A stretch of DNA of 64,000 nt from Coprinopsis marcescibilis (taxonomy: Eukaryota; Basidiomycota; Agaricomycetes; Agaricales; Psathyrellaceae), in the NCBI GenBank assembly GCA_004369085.1, contig ML210153.1, positions 310,001-374,000 on the forward strand, read 5' to 3'. Position 1 is the stretch's first letter; every line of letters begins with the position of its first letter. A program made the translations under genes and the position numbers. The notes beneath the pieces are model-generated. The model did no database searches and was not told the origin of the DNA. It saw only the letters and a list, made by a program, of their open reading frames with translations. Shown piece by piece: positions 35,501 to 48,075 of the stretch.

Positions 35501-36728
35501 CAGTTTCTGCTTCTTGACCGCTCATCTCGCTGCGGGTTACCTCAACACAGAAGAACGCAACGCCGACTACCGCACAATCACTGACAACCTTCACTTCCTC
35601 AAAGGGAAGACAATTCAGAGCCACGAGTGAGTTACCCATCTTTATCCCATACAGTCGCCTTGACGATTTTTCCTTTTCCAATAGAAACGTCATTTGGCTG
35701 GCAGATACCAACTATAGGATTGAGCTACACAACTATTCTGTTCGCAACTTGGTTGAGAGCGACGATTTTGATGCGCTGCTTGCAGCCGATCAGGTGGGAT
35801 TGGACACTGCTGTGCCATGCGCTCATCCTCAATCACTTTTCGTCAAAGTTAATGCACGCCATGGATAACAAACAAGCATTCGTGGGGTATGAGGAAGGTC
35901 CAATTTTATTCAGGCCCACATACAGATACGATTTCGGAACCGATATATACGATACAAGCGAGAAGATGCGAATTCCAGCATGGACAGGTAGGTTGGACAA
36001 ACTTCACTCGTGTCGCCTGGTTCCGTGACCGTAAGCGACAGATCGTATCCTATATCGGGGGAATCAACTGGATCTCGCACTGTACTCTCGTGCGGAATTG
36101 AAGGGTTCCGATCATAAACCAGGTTAGTGCAACATTTTGCACAATGGGTAGGGCGAATGAACCTCATCAGTTCACCTGTAGTGTTCGCCATCTTCAGAGC
36201 AGAGGTTAGGATCATCGATCCGGTCAAGAAGGCTGTGCTGTCGCAAGTCCTTCTGGAGAGCGTTGCTTCTACGCAACCAGGGGAAACGCTTGACGAAAAG
36301 CTCAGAAAAGCCGTACTACCCAAACTCGTCGGAGACGGTCAGCTTTATTTACGCTATTTGATAAACGGAACGGAGTTACTAACTCTGGCTCAGTACCTCC
36401 TCCAAGTAGCAACGACTCTGCATGGTGGGATCAACCCAGTGCGTACTAATATCTTTCTCCTGGAACACGAATTAATCGCAGAGTAGAGCAACCTGGAGGG
36501 ATCATACCCCTTTCGGAGTTCCCTAAGCTTGACAGTTTCAATAATCGTAATCCTTTTGATTCCCCAGACGGATCACCTATCTCAGCGTCACCTACAACTT
36601 CGGATGAGGAACTCTACAGCCACGCACTTTCCTTGCCGACACCGATGATTCCTACTCAACCGGGTCGACAAGCACGTCAAGGGACAAACCAAACTAGTGA
36701 TCTGGTTCAGAATGGACACGTCTCATAG
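32530..36728 (+). CDS. synaptojanin-like inositol polyphosphate phosphatase (Sac1 + 5-phosphatase)
   Basis: A two-phosphatase protein of the INP51-53/synaptojanin type that removes phosphates from phosphoinositides during endocytosis and actin patch turnover. The start at 32530 gives [20 protein letters not shown]. The Sac1 domain runs to about 34700, with [33 protein letters not shown] and the CX5R active site CLDCLDRTN, which is split by an intron after its fourth residue's second base. The 5-phosphatase domain follows, with [10 protein letters not shown] (about 34780), [43 protein letters not shown] and the closing [11 protein letters not shown] with SDHKPVFAIF. The tail is Pro/Ser-rich and carries an NPF motif ([11 protein letters not shown]) suited to EH-domain partners. 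The gene ends NGHVS-stop at 36728. Which yeast INP gene it matches best cannot be said. Confidence 0.9.
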
Positions 36729-36840
36729 AGTATTAACGTATGTAGCAGCTACAAGCAATGTATTTTTGAGAACGAGATAATACTCGAATGTCAAAGTAAG
36801 GAGGAAGAATGTGATTGTGCATAGCACAACTGAGCAACGT

Positions 36841-38686
36841 TTAGATCAAGCCCTGCTTCTTAAGGTCCTCGTAGGTCTTGCGATTGTATACGTTTCCTTC
36901 GTCATCTTCCAGCTCTTCCATCGTCTCGTTCTCGAAGATTTCATTTCTGCCCTCCTGCTTCAACTTTTCGGCCACTGCAAGGGCGAATTCGGGTAAACAG
37001 ATATCCCATTTAGCAGAAACAGATAACTTACAAGCTAGGGCATCTTCAATACGAGTGATTTCGTGGAAATGTTTAGTGTTGGGAAGTCCGAGGGCCCGCA
37101 TTCCGAAAGCATGACGTGATTCCTATATCACGTTGAGAATCCCAAACTTGATAAAAATAGGATAATTCACTTACTTGGAAATGACGATCGAAATTTTTCC
37201 TGCAACCAGGTCAGCTTTGCCAAGTTACCATTATGAGCCAACTCACCTGCCCATGTAGACATGATCGGAGCAGATTTCGCACTTGTATTCGACGCCCAAA
37301 CCGTGCAATTTGTACAGCCAGTATGGAATAGGCTTCCCGTCCCAACCCAATGGGAGCTTCAAAGGATTGTATATTCGCTCTTCCTCCTCCTCCTCTTCGT
37401 TTCCTTCGGCATTGACAGGGGGTGGAGGAGGATTTGCCTTCTCTTGGAGCTCTTGTTCTCGCTCCCGAGCAGTAAGAGAGAATCGTCGTTCAACGTTTGA
37501 TTTCGTTTCGGCAAGAACGGACGCCAGGTTCTGTAGTAACGAGGTAGATAAATGAGTGTAGTAGGCCGATGTTCGGATGCGAGTTCGTGCAGGGGATTGG
37601 TGATTTGTTTGTGGGACGTGGGACTCTCCATTTCCGTTTGGGTTAGGCGGAGGGGCACCCGAGGCAGCTTGTTTCTGAGAAGCTTTGATATGCTTCTTTG
37701 AGGTTAGATGCGCATCATAAACTGTTTGTTTGGAATATAGTTTTTGGCCTAACGAAATCTGGGTAAGTATACGAGCCAGAGTGGTAATGTGCACCTTACT
37801 CACAGGCTGCACACCAAATCCCAGGGATTCCCTCCTGATCTTTCTTCTCGATGACGTCTTCCCAACCAGGTAGTTCATTGGCATCCCATTTCGTTTGGAA
37901 ATCTTCTTCTGCTCGTCGTTGCTCTGCTTCTACATCATACAACGGTTGGGACCTTTTGGTGAAAGATAGTAGATAGGAATGCAGGTCCTTGATGTAGCTG
38001 AAACGACATTGCTTAGATACCATTGGCGAAAATAGGACTGGGACTGCTCACGTTTCGTAGTCCTTTGTAAATCTCACTTCTTTAGGCAGATCAGAGTGAA
38101 CTGGTTGTTGTTGCGCGGCGTTCAGCAGATCCAGGTATTGCAAATACGCTGGACGCTTTCCAATTCCTTTCAGGTTGGAATACGTGGTATGATTCGTGTA
38201 CAAGTCAAGATACCTGCCATAAGACTCTTCCCCAGAGAATAGAAGGGCTACAGCTAACCAGCAAAGGATCAATCAAGGCTCATTGCGAGGATAGTGGCAC
38301 TTACGGTCTTCTTCTTCAAAGTCTTCTTCCTCTTGACCGGGCTCATCCAAGAAATACGCGAGTTCTAGGTCGAATCCCCCTCCTGGTAGAGAATCAGGGT
38401 ATTTGTTGTAGTGTTCCTGAATTTTCACCAACCGCGCGTAAAAGGGGGACAAGTCGTTGCCAGACAATGCTTCTAACTCTGCCTTCTTCGCGTCGTCCTG
38501 GTCATAAAGGGCGTCCATTGTTGCAGCCCTGGCCGAAATTCGGTCAAGAACCTGTGCAGCCTTGTGTTCATTCTGGAGAACAACTTCATGGCTGGTCGAA
38601 GGCCTGGACAGAATAGTGTAGAGAGCTTTATCGAAGCGCTCGATTTCTTCCTGAGTCTGTCGTTGGATTTCGATGAAGGAGTCCAT
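36841..38686 (-). CDS. SF3A3: splicing factor 3a subunit 3 (U2 snRNP)
   Basis: Counterpart of human SF3A3 and yeast Prp9, a U2 snRNP protein needed for pre-spliceosome formation. The start at 38686 gives MDSFIEIQRQTQEEIERFDK. Later blocks are ALLFSGEESYGRYLDLYTNH, YLDLLNAAQQQPVHSDLPKE and WEDVIEKKDQEGIPGIWCAA. The first C2H2 finger is WCAACGQKLYSKQTVYDAHL with SKKH. The second, matrin-type finger is YKCEICSDHVYMGRKNFDRH with QESRHAFGM, then LGLPNTKHFHEITRIEDALA. The C-terminus reads VYNRKTYEDLKKQGLI-stop at 36841. A Pro- and Glu-rich linker lies before the second finger. It starts 92 bases from the divergent eIF4A3 gene. The assignment is firm. Confidence 0.94.
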
Positions 38687-38778
38687 GGCCAACACGGTGC
38701 TAACTGCCAATCCGCGGCAAACTCGATGCTTCGCTGTAAATTTAAAACTCCGACACTCTTCAACCACCATCCTCAAAA
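38687..38778. promoter_or_regulatory. 92-base shared promoter of SF3A3 and FAL1
   Basis: The start codons of two divergent splicing-linked genes are separated by only 92 bases, so their 5' leaders and core promoters must overlap. No TATA box is seen. Co-expression is likely but inferred. Confidence 0.5.
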
Positions 38779-40392
<1,614 letters not shown>

Positions 40393-43300
40393 TATCTTTT
40401 TTTTTTTTTGCTGCCAGCCGCGTTTGATCCAATTCCTCTTGAAAACATCAGATCTATTTCCAGGCTGTTTCCAACTTCTTTCGTGTATTGTACTCTTATA
40501 TTGTATTCATTTATTCATCACATTTCTTGCGCAGAAACGACCCTGTTGGTTATGTCCACGGCCAACCCCAAACACTGTTATCAACGGTACCCTGGTTTCC
40601 TGGATGTATGTTCCACAGGAGACCTCAACCCTATGGAATTCGAATCGCCAGTGGCGCTACTTTTGCGTACGGGTTTGAAAGGGTTCACAGGAAGGTATTT
40701 GCACTTTGATTTTGAGACAAGCTTCTTGAATCTTGGGAGAACTTGTCCTGCTTTGCAGTGCTGCATTCCGAAGCCACAGCCCTCCTCCTTTTGGAAGAGG
40801 CGAATCCAGACTGTTCGTTCTTTTCGATATATTTTTATCTCGGTATGTGTCATTGCTTGGTATCTTCCACGTTTTGAGCTCAAATGCGAATTCGGTGTTT
40901 TTGCAGATATCATGATTAGCACGCGTTGGAAGGGTTTCAAATACGACACTCAGGTCTGCCCTTCTAATAAGCATGGTGTGGGTACATCCCGTACATCCAC
41001 CGCGATTAATCGGCAAAAATTAGCTATGCGGCAACGCTCACCATGAGAACGGTATAGACCAACAGGCAGAATACGCCATTGGCCTAGAATTGTATTTCAC
41101 CGCATGCGACGTCAGAAACGCGTCACATAGAAGGATATCGAAATTGAAACGATGGGAATGCGGACAAAAAACACACTGCTGCATGTGGGGTGGCGCTGAA
41201 AAGTTGCGCTGCGACGGATAATACGGGGTGCTATAGGGTGCTATTGCTGATTGCGATTGCATCTGCGGGCGTCCACCGTAGATCGAGCAATGCAACATAC
41301 CCACTTTGACCGGCCGTTCCCATGTTGAACAGCAGCTTCGGATTAATCCACGTTACGCTCGGGAAGCTATGCACTCGAATGTCCTCCGTTGTTACAATCC
41401 AAGTCCAGCCCGATGCGTTGCCGTAAGGCGTGGCCTTTTCACATTTCCTGATGCACTTGTGCATTGAGGACGGGGGCCAAGGATCCCTAAAATCAATCGA
41501 TAATACATAGTGCGTAAATCCATTTGCTTTGAACTACAACGACTCACACACACAGCTCTTGGGACTAAACTTAGATAATTGTAGATGCCTGAAACGAAGC
41601 GGGCGAAAGTATAGGTTGCTATCTTTCCCGCCGTAACGAACTGATGAAACCATTCAGACTGACGACTGGTAAAAATCCAGCAAAGCGTGCACCAAGGATG
41701 GTCCTTGTTCTTTTTTCGTCGTTAACGCCTTCGGTTTTCGGGCGTACTACCGAGATGGTCGTTTAAAACTCAAATGCCCTTGGAATTGCCGCCGTTACGC
41801 GATCACTATTTCTATGCGTGGATGTCGACGACGCCACCATCTCGAAGGAGCAATTTTTTCTGAAACACTCGGCAATTGCCTCACTTCCATTGGGGCGCGA
41901 GCTGCCGATCCAGAAGTGAAAAATACGGGTAAGGCCAGGCCAAGTGTCACTGTAAAAATGGATATTACTCTGAATGTACTGAGACTGGAGCCACAGGTAA
42001 GTAGCCGAATCGTATGGCTAAAATGATGCAGGTCTTCAAGAATATATGATTGCTATTTTTATAAACTCGCCCTGGTCAAGACGTTTTCACAAAGCTTGAC
42101 AAACTTACTCGGCGATTTGGGGATTCCCATCATCACTGTGGACCTATGTACAGTATACACGCTCCGGAATCATTCCTGTAAATCCACAGGCAGCGAGTCA
42201 ACACTCCTAGTGCAGTGACGGAGGCTTTTCCTCGAGGTTTTTCCTCTTTGACTCGCTACCAATGCATCCGATCTCGGTAAGTCCCAATTTCCTTCGAACC
42301 GTTCCACAAACTGATATTCGAATTACCGCAAGCGATATTAACACATGAAGTTTATCATCACATACTTAGGTGTTGTCTGGGAATGTTGTGGTGGCTCGTG
42401 GCACCGTCGATCTCGATCCAAACGTTACGTGGGTGGTGGACCCATCGAGGAATCGATTCAGAGCCGCCAATGACTCGATAATCCCCAACCAGGATCCTCA
42501 ACTCGAAACTGGATCTGGCTGATAGGTTCCTGTTTATGTCCTCACGGGAAAACTCAGCCGCACTCCAAGGGCCCCTAGAGATCCCTGCAGGGCTCAGTGG
42601 CAATGCTGACTTGCTTCCGATCTAGGAATGCCACTATCTGCAGTGCGTCCACTTATTCTCTGCTTGACATCACAAATAATTCCTCGTCAACGGGTTATGA
42701 TTTTGTCATGCGGTGCCTCTGGCACGCGCCGGATATCTTATTTCTTTCTCCTACATATATAAGGGGCCATTCGATTGTCCGGAAATCCCCATCATTCCCT
42801 GCCCTCCACTTCCTTGACATTTCAAATGTGCTACTGGCGTCAGTGAGTGCCCACCACCGTTCCCTTTGTTCGTTCTTCAGGTCTAATTGCCTTATCACAG
42901 AGTTCGAAACGTTTACAAGCTGTATGTCAGTTCATTTTTCATCATTTCCTCCTTTGACCATTCCTTTCCACAGGTGCGGGCATGGCGTGACTCTTGTTCG
43001 TGTTCCAAGACATTGTAATTGTTATTCGGGTACTGACAAATGCTGGCGTAATTCAACAGCCAGATGAAGAAGTAAAGTTGGACATCGTCTCGGTTTCGAC
43101 GTCGCACTAACCTCATGCATAACAGATCAAATGTGACCTCCCTACCTGTAAATTCAGTTTGACGCACCCCAAGAGCTGTCAACCACCACAATGCAAAAAG
43201 ACCTGCTGGCAATAGTAAGAGCGTCATCATACCTCCTTTCTCACTTATGAATTTTCATTTCAGCCATCAATATCCCCAGCAATACTCACCACACATAAAC

Positions 43301-43668
43301 AAGCGGTGCCCAGATTGTCAAAAGTCAAATTGAAAGCACCTTAACATCTCATCTAAGTTATTAATTTATTCCCCCCATTCATGGGTTATCTTTATTAGAC
43401 CACCACCGATAGACTAGAGTACATGCAACCCTGCTATAATTAATAGACGTAATAATTGTGTTATTTGTCACCGGGAGTTGGGGAAGGGCTTGCCGGAATG
43501 CCAACCGCCGGAAGAAAGGGACATTCTGTCTCAACGAGTCCGAATTTCGCAATGAAACCTGCAAGCGACCGTCATCGGATGGATTCCATGACACATCAAG
43601 AAAGAGATAATGTGCGTCACCAACACACTGAAGTGTGCGGTCTCTCCGAGTCCCAGTCTTTCGTTCTC
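40393..43668. other. gene-poor 3.3 kb region with orphan exon-like pieces
   Basis: No complete gene could be assembled. A 13-base T run lies just after FAL1 (about 40398). A plus frame of 212 codons at 40408-41046 has no recognisable sequence. Plus-strand exon-like pieces at about 41960-42000 (SVTVKMDITLNVLRLEPQ), 42087-42150 (SQSLTNLLGDLGIPIITVDL) and 42369-42530 (VLSGNVVVARGTVDLDPNVT) have GT or AG borders and may belong to an unrecognised gene. A minus hydrophobic piece near 43150-43230 (MMTLLLLPAGLFALWWLTAL) could be part of a membrane protein, but it is preceded by a stop. The glucanase-like fragment is listed separately. Confidence 0.35.
41231..41464 (-). pseudogene. fragment resembling a GH12-type / concanavalin-A-like glucanase
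   Basis: A 77-codon minus frame reads YGNASGWTWIVTTEDIRVHS and then FPSVTWINPKLL. The pattern of WxW followed by VHSFP and a Pro-Leu turn resembles the first beta-sandwich strands of basidiomycete secreted GH12-like proteins. The next strands run into a stop (SNSTL-stop), and no signal peptide or catalytic glutamates were found in flanking frames. It could be a decayed copy or one exon of a gene I failed to assemble. Family call from pattern memory only. Confidence 0.35.
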
Positions 43669-44154
43669 TCACTCGTCGCCGATGTCGTGTTTCTTCTTCA
43701 AAGCCATAAGCTCTTCTTCCCTTCTTGCGAGCTCGGCTTTAGCAGCAGCAGCGTCCTGCTTAGCGGGCATATGATACAGGACGACGATATACCGCTCTTG
43801 TAAATGGAAACCATTCAGATGGTCAAGTGCATTTTTGGCCTGTGTTAACGTCAACCAGGGTTCAAGAGATCTGTTCATAGCTAGGAATACTCACGTCCAT
43901 AACATCATCATAGACTACGAAGGCGGTTCCCTTCGTTTTTGCCTCAGTCCCTATCCGTATCTGACGAATGCTTCCATAGCGTCCGAACAACTCGTATAAA
44001 TCCTCGCCTGTAATCTGGTAGTTGAGATTCTTTACGAATAAGATCCGGTTGGCACCTGCGGGAAGTTTGGACTGAATCAGTTCAGAAGAGCAGTTGGTGA
44101 CTTTTGTTTCCAAGGATAAATATAATTTCTTACCGTTGGTTTAGCCAGGGACAT
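43669..44154 (-). CDS. SF3B6: splicing factor 3b subunit 6 (SF3B14/p14)
   Basis: A small RRM protein of the U2 snRNP that lies against the branch-point adenosine with SF3B1. The start at 44154 gives MSLAKPT, then an intron, then SKLPAGANRILFVKNLNYQI with RNP2 (ILFVKNL). GEDLYELFGRYGSIRQIRIG and RNP1 (KGTAFVVY) follow. After a second intron come AKNALDHLNGFHLQERYIVV and the alpha-helical tail AELARREEELMALKKKHDIG, ending DE-stop at 43669. The product of about 125 residues equals the usual length of SF3B6. The gene is intact. It is the third splicing-related gene within 7 kb. Confidence 0.93.
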
Positions 44155-44975
44155 TGTGTTTCGTGTCTGTTGGTTGAGAGCAACAACTCTTCAAGTTCCC
44201 CGTAATTGGTTGCATCATCATGTTTGGCGTTGTCCTCTCAAAGTAACAGCTCGGCTGGGTGGCCCGGTGTACTCGAGTACAGCCACATGCCATACGCTGC
44301 GCTACGATCGTATGCAAAAGACTCGTCGAGATTTCCTGCGTTGCATTATTGTGCTTGCAACTTTCTCGTATTCGTATTCTCGGAAGTATGCATCGCATAG
44401 ACGAGCACTGGTAGTGTGATGCGATAATATTAGAATCAAAACTCAGCACGGGGTGTGGGTAAGCAAGAGCAACCTCCACACACATCGCACAGAGCCTCGC
44501 TCTGCCTCGCACGCGGTTAGCTCGGTGAAATGTAATTCCGCAGTTTCAAGCTCATGCTTCGAGACATCAAACTTTCTAACCTTCCGACGCTAGGGCACAG
44601 TGGACGAGATATCGAGACCCGAGTCATTAAGCGTCATGCTTACTACCAGGGGACAAAAGAAAATATCCCGTGGTCTCTACTGCGGCCTGAGAACGACGGG
44701 CAAACGAAATCTCAGGTTCGTGGCCAACCGCATCGCTCATCTAGGACCCTTGATTTTCGAGCGACTCAGGCGGGTCGGTCCTGGCCTGGAAACCAAGATG
44801 ATTGTCTAGAAGCGTGATATTTCGCAAGGAAAGCGTCAGGGTTAATTAGACCGAAGAAAACGTAGAATAAAGTTCCAGATAGTTAGTGTCCGTCCGTGTA
44901 TATGCTCCGTATCGAAGCATTGTTCAAATAGGGGTTTAAGCGCGACCAATTTTCGGTGAAAGAGAAGATCTGAAC
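44155..44975. other. intergenic region between SF3B6 and PEBP-like gene
   Basis: Some 820 bases with only short unrecognised frames, the longest about 87 codons on the plus strand at 44554. It should contain the SF3B6 promoter and the PEBP-like 3' end. Nothing else is seen. Confidence 0.45.
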
Positions 44976-45878
44976 TCAATGTACCAGCAGCATTAGCGAT
45001 GCCGTGATACAGAGGCCGATAAAAGGTCCCCAGACGGCTTCGTTTCTGCGCTGACCAGACCCCAAAAGGGGGGTAAATGTTGGGACGTTGCCAGTGATAC
45101 TTGGTCTGGTGGATGCAAAGGTGATGGCAGAGTAGTGCTGGGTTGCGTCGACCAGGAAATAGCTTCCGGCGATGGGAGCATCAAGATCCACACCGCGAGA
45201 GAACCTCGTCAAGTTGAAGTCTTCCCTCGTCGAATTGACCAGGGCTGGAGCAGCGGTGTCAAAGCCTTCTGGCTGATTGAACACGAGCAGAACATATCTG
45301 TAAATATAGGATGTGAGAAGGAATGAAAAGGGTAAGATCGAGACAATAAACGCACCGATAATCGGTGCCGTCCTCATGAGAGGGTGGTTCGAACCCGGCC
45401 AAAGCCTCGACCTGACTCGTGAGAGTCCCCTCCTCCTCATCTAAGGTGAAGTTTCCTCTCAAAAAGTGAAGTGTCGGCAACGTGCCGTTGGTGTCTTTGG
45501 ATGAGGGACCCAGGAGAGCCAAAACAAAGGTTCCATTGGCTGCTGCTAGGGTGTCATTGGCGGTTGAGAGAGAATATGTGGGTTGGTTGGTGGCCTCTGA
45601 GAATTAGGTTAGTAAATGATCAGCAAAGAAGCCAGAACTTGCTCGCCTTCCAAGGTAAGGACGTCTCCTGGGTTGATTGCGATCGTCTCGCCCTGATGGT
45701 TGAAAATGGGAGTTACGAGGGCAGAAGGTTGGAATTCGGGGATTAATTCTGGAACAATGCCAGCACTTGTGAAAGAGCCAGCGACTTCATTCAAGGCAGC
45801 AGGGTCGAATTCAGAGTCTTGTGCAAGCGTAGTGACAGAAAAAAAGAGCGTAAGGGCGAACCCGTGGAGGTAGCGCAT
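44976..45878 (-). CDS. secreted GPI-anchored PEBP-like protein
   Basis: The start at 45878 gives a signal peptide (MRYLHGFALTLFFSVTTLAQ). The mature part starts DSEFDPAALNEVAGSFTSAG, with IVPELIPEFQPSALVTPIF as the opening beta strands of a phosphatidylethanolamine-binding-protein fold. After an intron it reads TYSLSTANDTLAAANGTFVL, then PTLHFLRGNFTLD. The last exon has YVLLVFNQPEGFDTAAPALV, matching the PEBP strand that normally reads YVFLLYRQP, followed by FNLTRFSRG. Six or more N-glycosylation sites are present. The end, AVWGPFIGLCITASLMLLVH-stop at 44976, is a hydrophobic GPI signal. Secreted PEBP-like proteins are common in basidiomycetes; ligand and role are unknown. Confidence 0.75.
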
Positions 45879-46109
45879 CGTGGTTTTGGTGAAGGATTCG
45901 TTGGCGGTCGCTCAATGTTCAACCGGCTTAACAACGCATCGGCAAACGGCTCGGAATGATGGCAGTACTCATTCTTTGAAATAGGGCACATATCGTTTAG
46001 AGTAAAAGAAGCAATTCTTAGGCCTTAAGGCTTTCAGGTTCTCGAATCTCCAGCATTCAAGCTTCAGGTCCGATGCATGATGGACGCATGGAAGCCCAAG
46101 TTTTATTTG

Positions 46110-46526
46110 TCAATGGCTTGTCCTTCTTATCAACTTTTCTACGTTCGAGCAGTCGGTTCCGCCACGTACACAGACGACAGTAGCGTCGTCAGCGTCGCCG
46201 TCCATGTCCGGAATGAGGCATTTAACGTCTTGAGTGTCGGGGCACGGACAATCAGCCGGCCTGGCCACGCAATCGAGGGTTGAAGGACATAGATACTGCG
46301 AGCACCCAACTAGAGATCCATAATTGCTTTAGAACATCGTCCGAGGTGCAATATATCCAAGATACTTGCCACTCTCTGCGAACGCGGCGTACTGGGATGC
46401 ACCACCAGCTCTCTGTTGTTGCTGCTGTTGTTGTTGCTGGCCGAAAAAGCCGTCGAAGAATTGAAATTGGGCAGCAGCGAGGCCGAGCAGGGTGCAAAGC
46501 ACGAGCAATATCGAGTAGCGATGCAT
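46110..46526 (-). CDS. LCL2: LCL2-like secretory protein (long chronological lifespan protein 2)
   Basis: Exon 1 (46370-46526) encodes a signal peptide ([20 protein letters not shown]) followed by FQFFDGFFG, a run of nine glutamines and [10 protein letters not shown]. Exon 2 (46110-46309) continues [20 protein letters not shown], then [14 protein letters not shown] and [16 protein letters not shown], ending RRTSH-stop. This is the cysteine pattern and FDxFFGQQQ start of fungal LCL2, linked in yeast to ER-associated degradation and lifespan. The predicted length of 118 residues fits the family. The only splice solution I found that restores the family frame uses a GC donor (GCAAGT), giving a 60-base GC-AG intron at 46310-46369. 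Without splicing the frame hits a stop soon after the signal-peptide exon. Confidence 0.82.
46310..46369 (-). other. GC-AG intron of the LCL2-like gene
   Basis: The donor reads GCAAGT and the acceptor CTCTAG, giving a 60-base intron in phase 1. A GT donor a few bases downstream leads into the wrong frame. GC donors with the AAGT context are the known minor class of U2-type introns. Confidence 0.7.
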
Positions 46527-46962
46527 ACGAGTTAATAATGAGTAACGAACAGGAGCAAGTCCCCAATTCAAGTCAACGATCTACGGTCACGTTATCATTG
46601 GACACGTAGCTGAACGCTACACTTGCCATTCAAAAACTTTGCAACTTTATTTGACCAAAATGTACACTATATGCAAGATGTAACTGCCCTTTTCAGTGGC
46701 AAACTAATGATAAAAGATAAGGATATGAAAGAACCGGGTAAAAATAGTACATGGAATCGCGGAAACCGATCCCTGAGGCCTGAGGCTAGAAACGAGTGTG
46801 TGTGCGCTAAGTAGAGATGTCTGTATATACTCATATATGATATGAATGGTAGATGTTATGCATTTTGATATCCTGGGGGTAAATGAGGGAATATTGGTCG
46901 GGTTTCGTTGGAAAAGAAAAAGAAAGGGGCATCGAGGTCAATACCCTTAGCCCCAGCCAGGA
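46527..46962. other. intergenic region between LCL2 and the KEN-box protein
   Basis: About 440 AT-rich bases likely holding the LCL2 promoter and the 3' end of the next gene. No gene is seen. Confidence 0.45.
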
Positions 46963-47895
46963 CTATCTCTGTCGCATTTTCGGAGACGGCGACGACATCT
47001 TGCTGTCTCTCATAGTGTCAGAGGCGAGTGCTGCTTGCCGAGCAAAGTTGTTGTTCGCGTTTAGATCCAACTGATCTTCAGTGACCATCGAAATCCCCGT
47101 CGCAAATATCCTACGCGCAAGCGAGACATACGGCGAGGTATTGACCATGGCGGCCTTGCCCTTCGCCAGAGACATTGCGAATTCCGAGCTGGGTTTGTGC
47201 GGTGACATGAGCACTGTTGGTAGAGCGTGGGTTGGCCTGGGAGGTTCGCAATTCTCCTTCTCCGGAAGTTCGTCGTCGTAGGAGACCGCGGGTTGTGTTT
47301 CGCTGGGTCTAGCTACTATCACATGCGGGTCGCGATACACCTCAAACCCAGGATAGTGTTCCGATGCTGGATCTGGGGCGGATGGCAAGGTGCGTGGCAC
47401 AACCTCGAAAACGAGGCGGGGTTGCGGGCGCCTGGTTGATAACACACCACTCCCACTGGCTGACAATGATCCAACTTGTTGATAATCAGGAGCTGGCGAA
47501 GCCATTGAATAGTCTCCCTGGTAGCAATCCCGATGGATAGGACGAGCCCGAGGGGTAGTTTCGATGCCATTCGTTCCGGTGTGGTTGATCTTGGTTGAAG
47601 TGGCGGGCGAAAAATCCAGACGACGAACAGGACTACCAGGACCCTTCAGAGCGGCGTCAAACCGAACGGAATGTGACTGTCTGTGATTCGATGTCGACCT
47701 AGTACAGCGAGAAGGGGAGGCCGACTCGTCGATGTCCAACATTCGGCGTTTTGCAGTTGGAGTTGGGCATTCTGATGGCGAGAGTGGGCGTTTTAGAACG
47801 GCGGTGGCGAGAACAGAATCGGCATTGAGCAGAGCATGCTCGGAGGGTAGAAAACGCTCGAGAGAGAGTTCGGACAGAGGAGGTGGGCGATTCAT
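46963..47895 (-). CDS. hypothetical protein with KEN box and CDK-type sites
   Basis: Not recognised. A single uninterrupted frame of about 310 residues starts at 47895 with MNRPPPLSELSLERFLPSEH; an in-frame ATG at 47985 exists but adds an unlikely hydrophobic lead. Visible features are many SP/TP sites (RPLSPSECPTPTAKRR, KGPGSPVRRLDFSP), a KEN box in DELPEKENCEPPRP, and a C-terminal part that looks helical and folded (YVSLARRIFATGISMVTEDQ and NNNFARQAALASDTMRDSK). A KEN box plus clustered SP sites is the usual make-up of cell-cycle proteins destroyed by the APC/C; that is inference from short motifs. It lies 180 bases upstream of the Pol I subunit's 3' end on the same strand. Confidence 0.6.
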   Translation of the reverse strand: MNRPPPLSELSLERFLPSEHALLNADSVLATAVLKRPLSPSECPTPTAKRRMLDIDESASPSRCTRSTSNHRQSHSVRFDAALKGPGSPVRRLDFSPATSTKINHTGTNGIETTPRARPIHRDCYQGDYSMASPAPDYQQVGSLSASGSGVLSTRRPQPRLVFEVVPRTLPSAPDPASEHYPGFEVYRDPHVIVARPSETQPAVSYDDELPEKENCEPPRPTHALPTVLMSPHKPSSEFAMSLAKGKAAMVNTSPYVSLARRIFATGISMVTEDQLDLNANNNFARQAALASDTMRDSKMSSPSPKMRQR

Positions 47896-48075
47896 GGGGA
47901 AATGACGGTGTGGACGAGGCCAATTTAAAGGAAACAAATTTCTAGGCCACTTCAATTTGAACAATGCAAAGACTGTCACACCCATTGCCGCGTGGCAAGT
48001 GTCACGGTCGCGTTACGTCACGCGTTCATCTGTCACACTTTCTCATTATGCACAACCTCATACACTGTTTGCTAT

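Noticed and set aside
40408..41046. 212-codon plus frame after FAL1
   Set aside because: It begins inside the probable FAL1 3' region, has no recognisable domain, and its codon content looks random. Kept only as part of the gap description.
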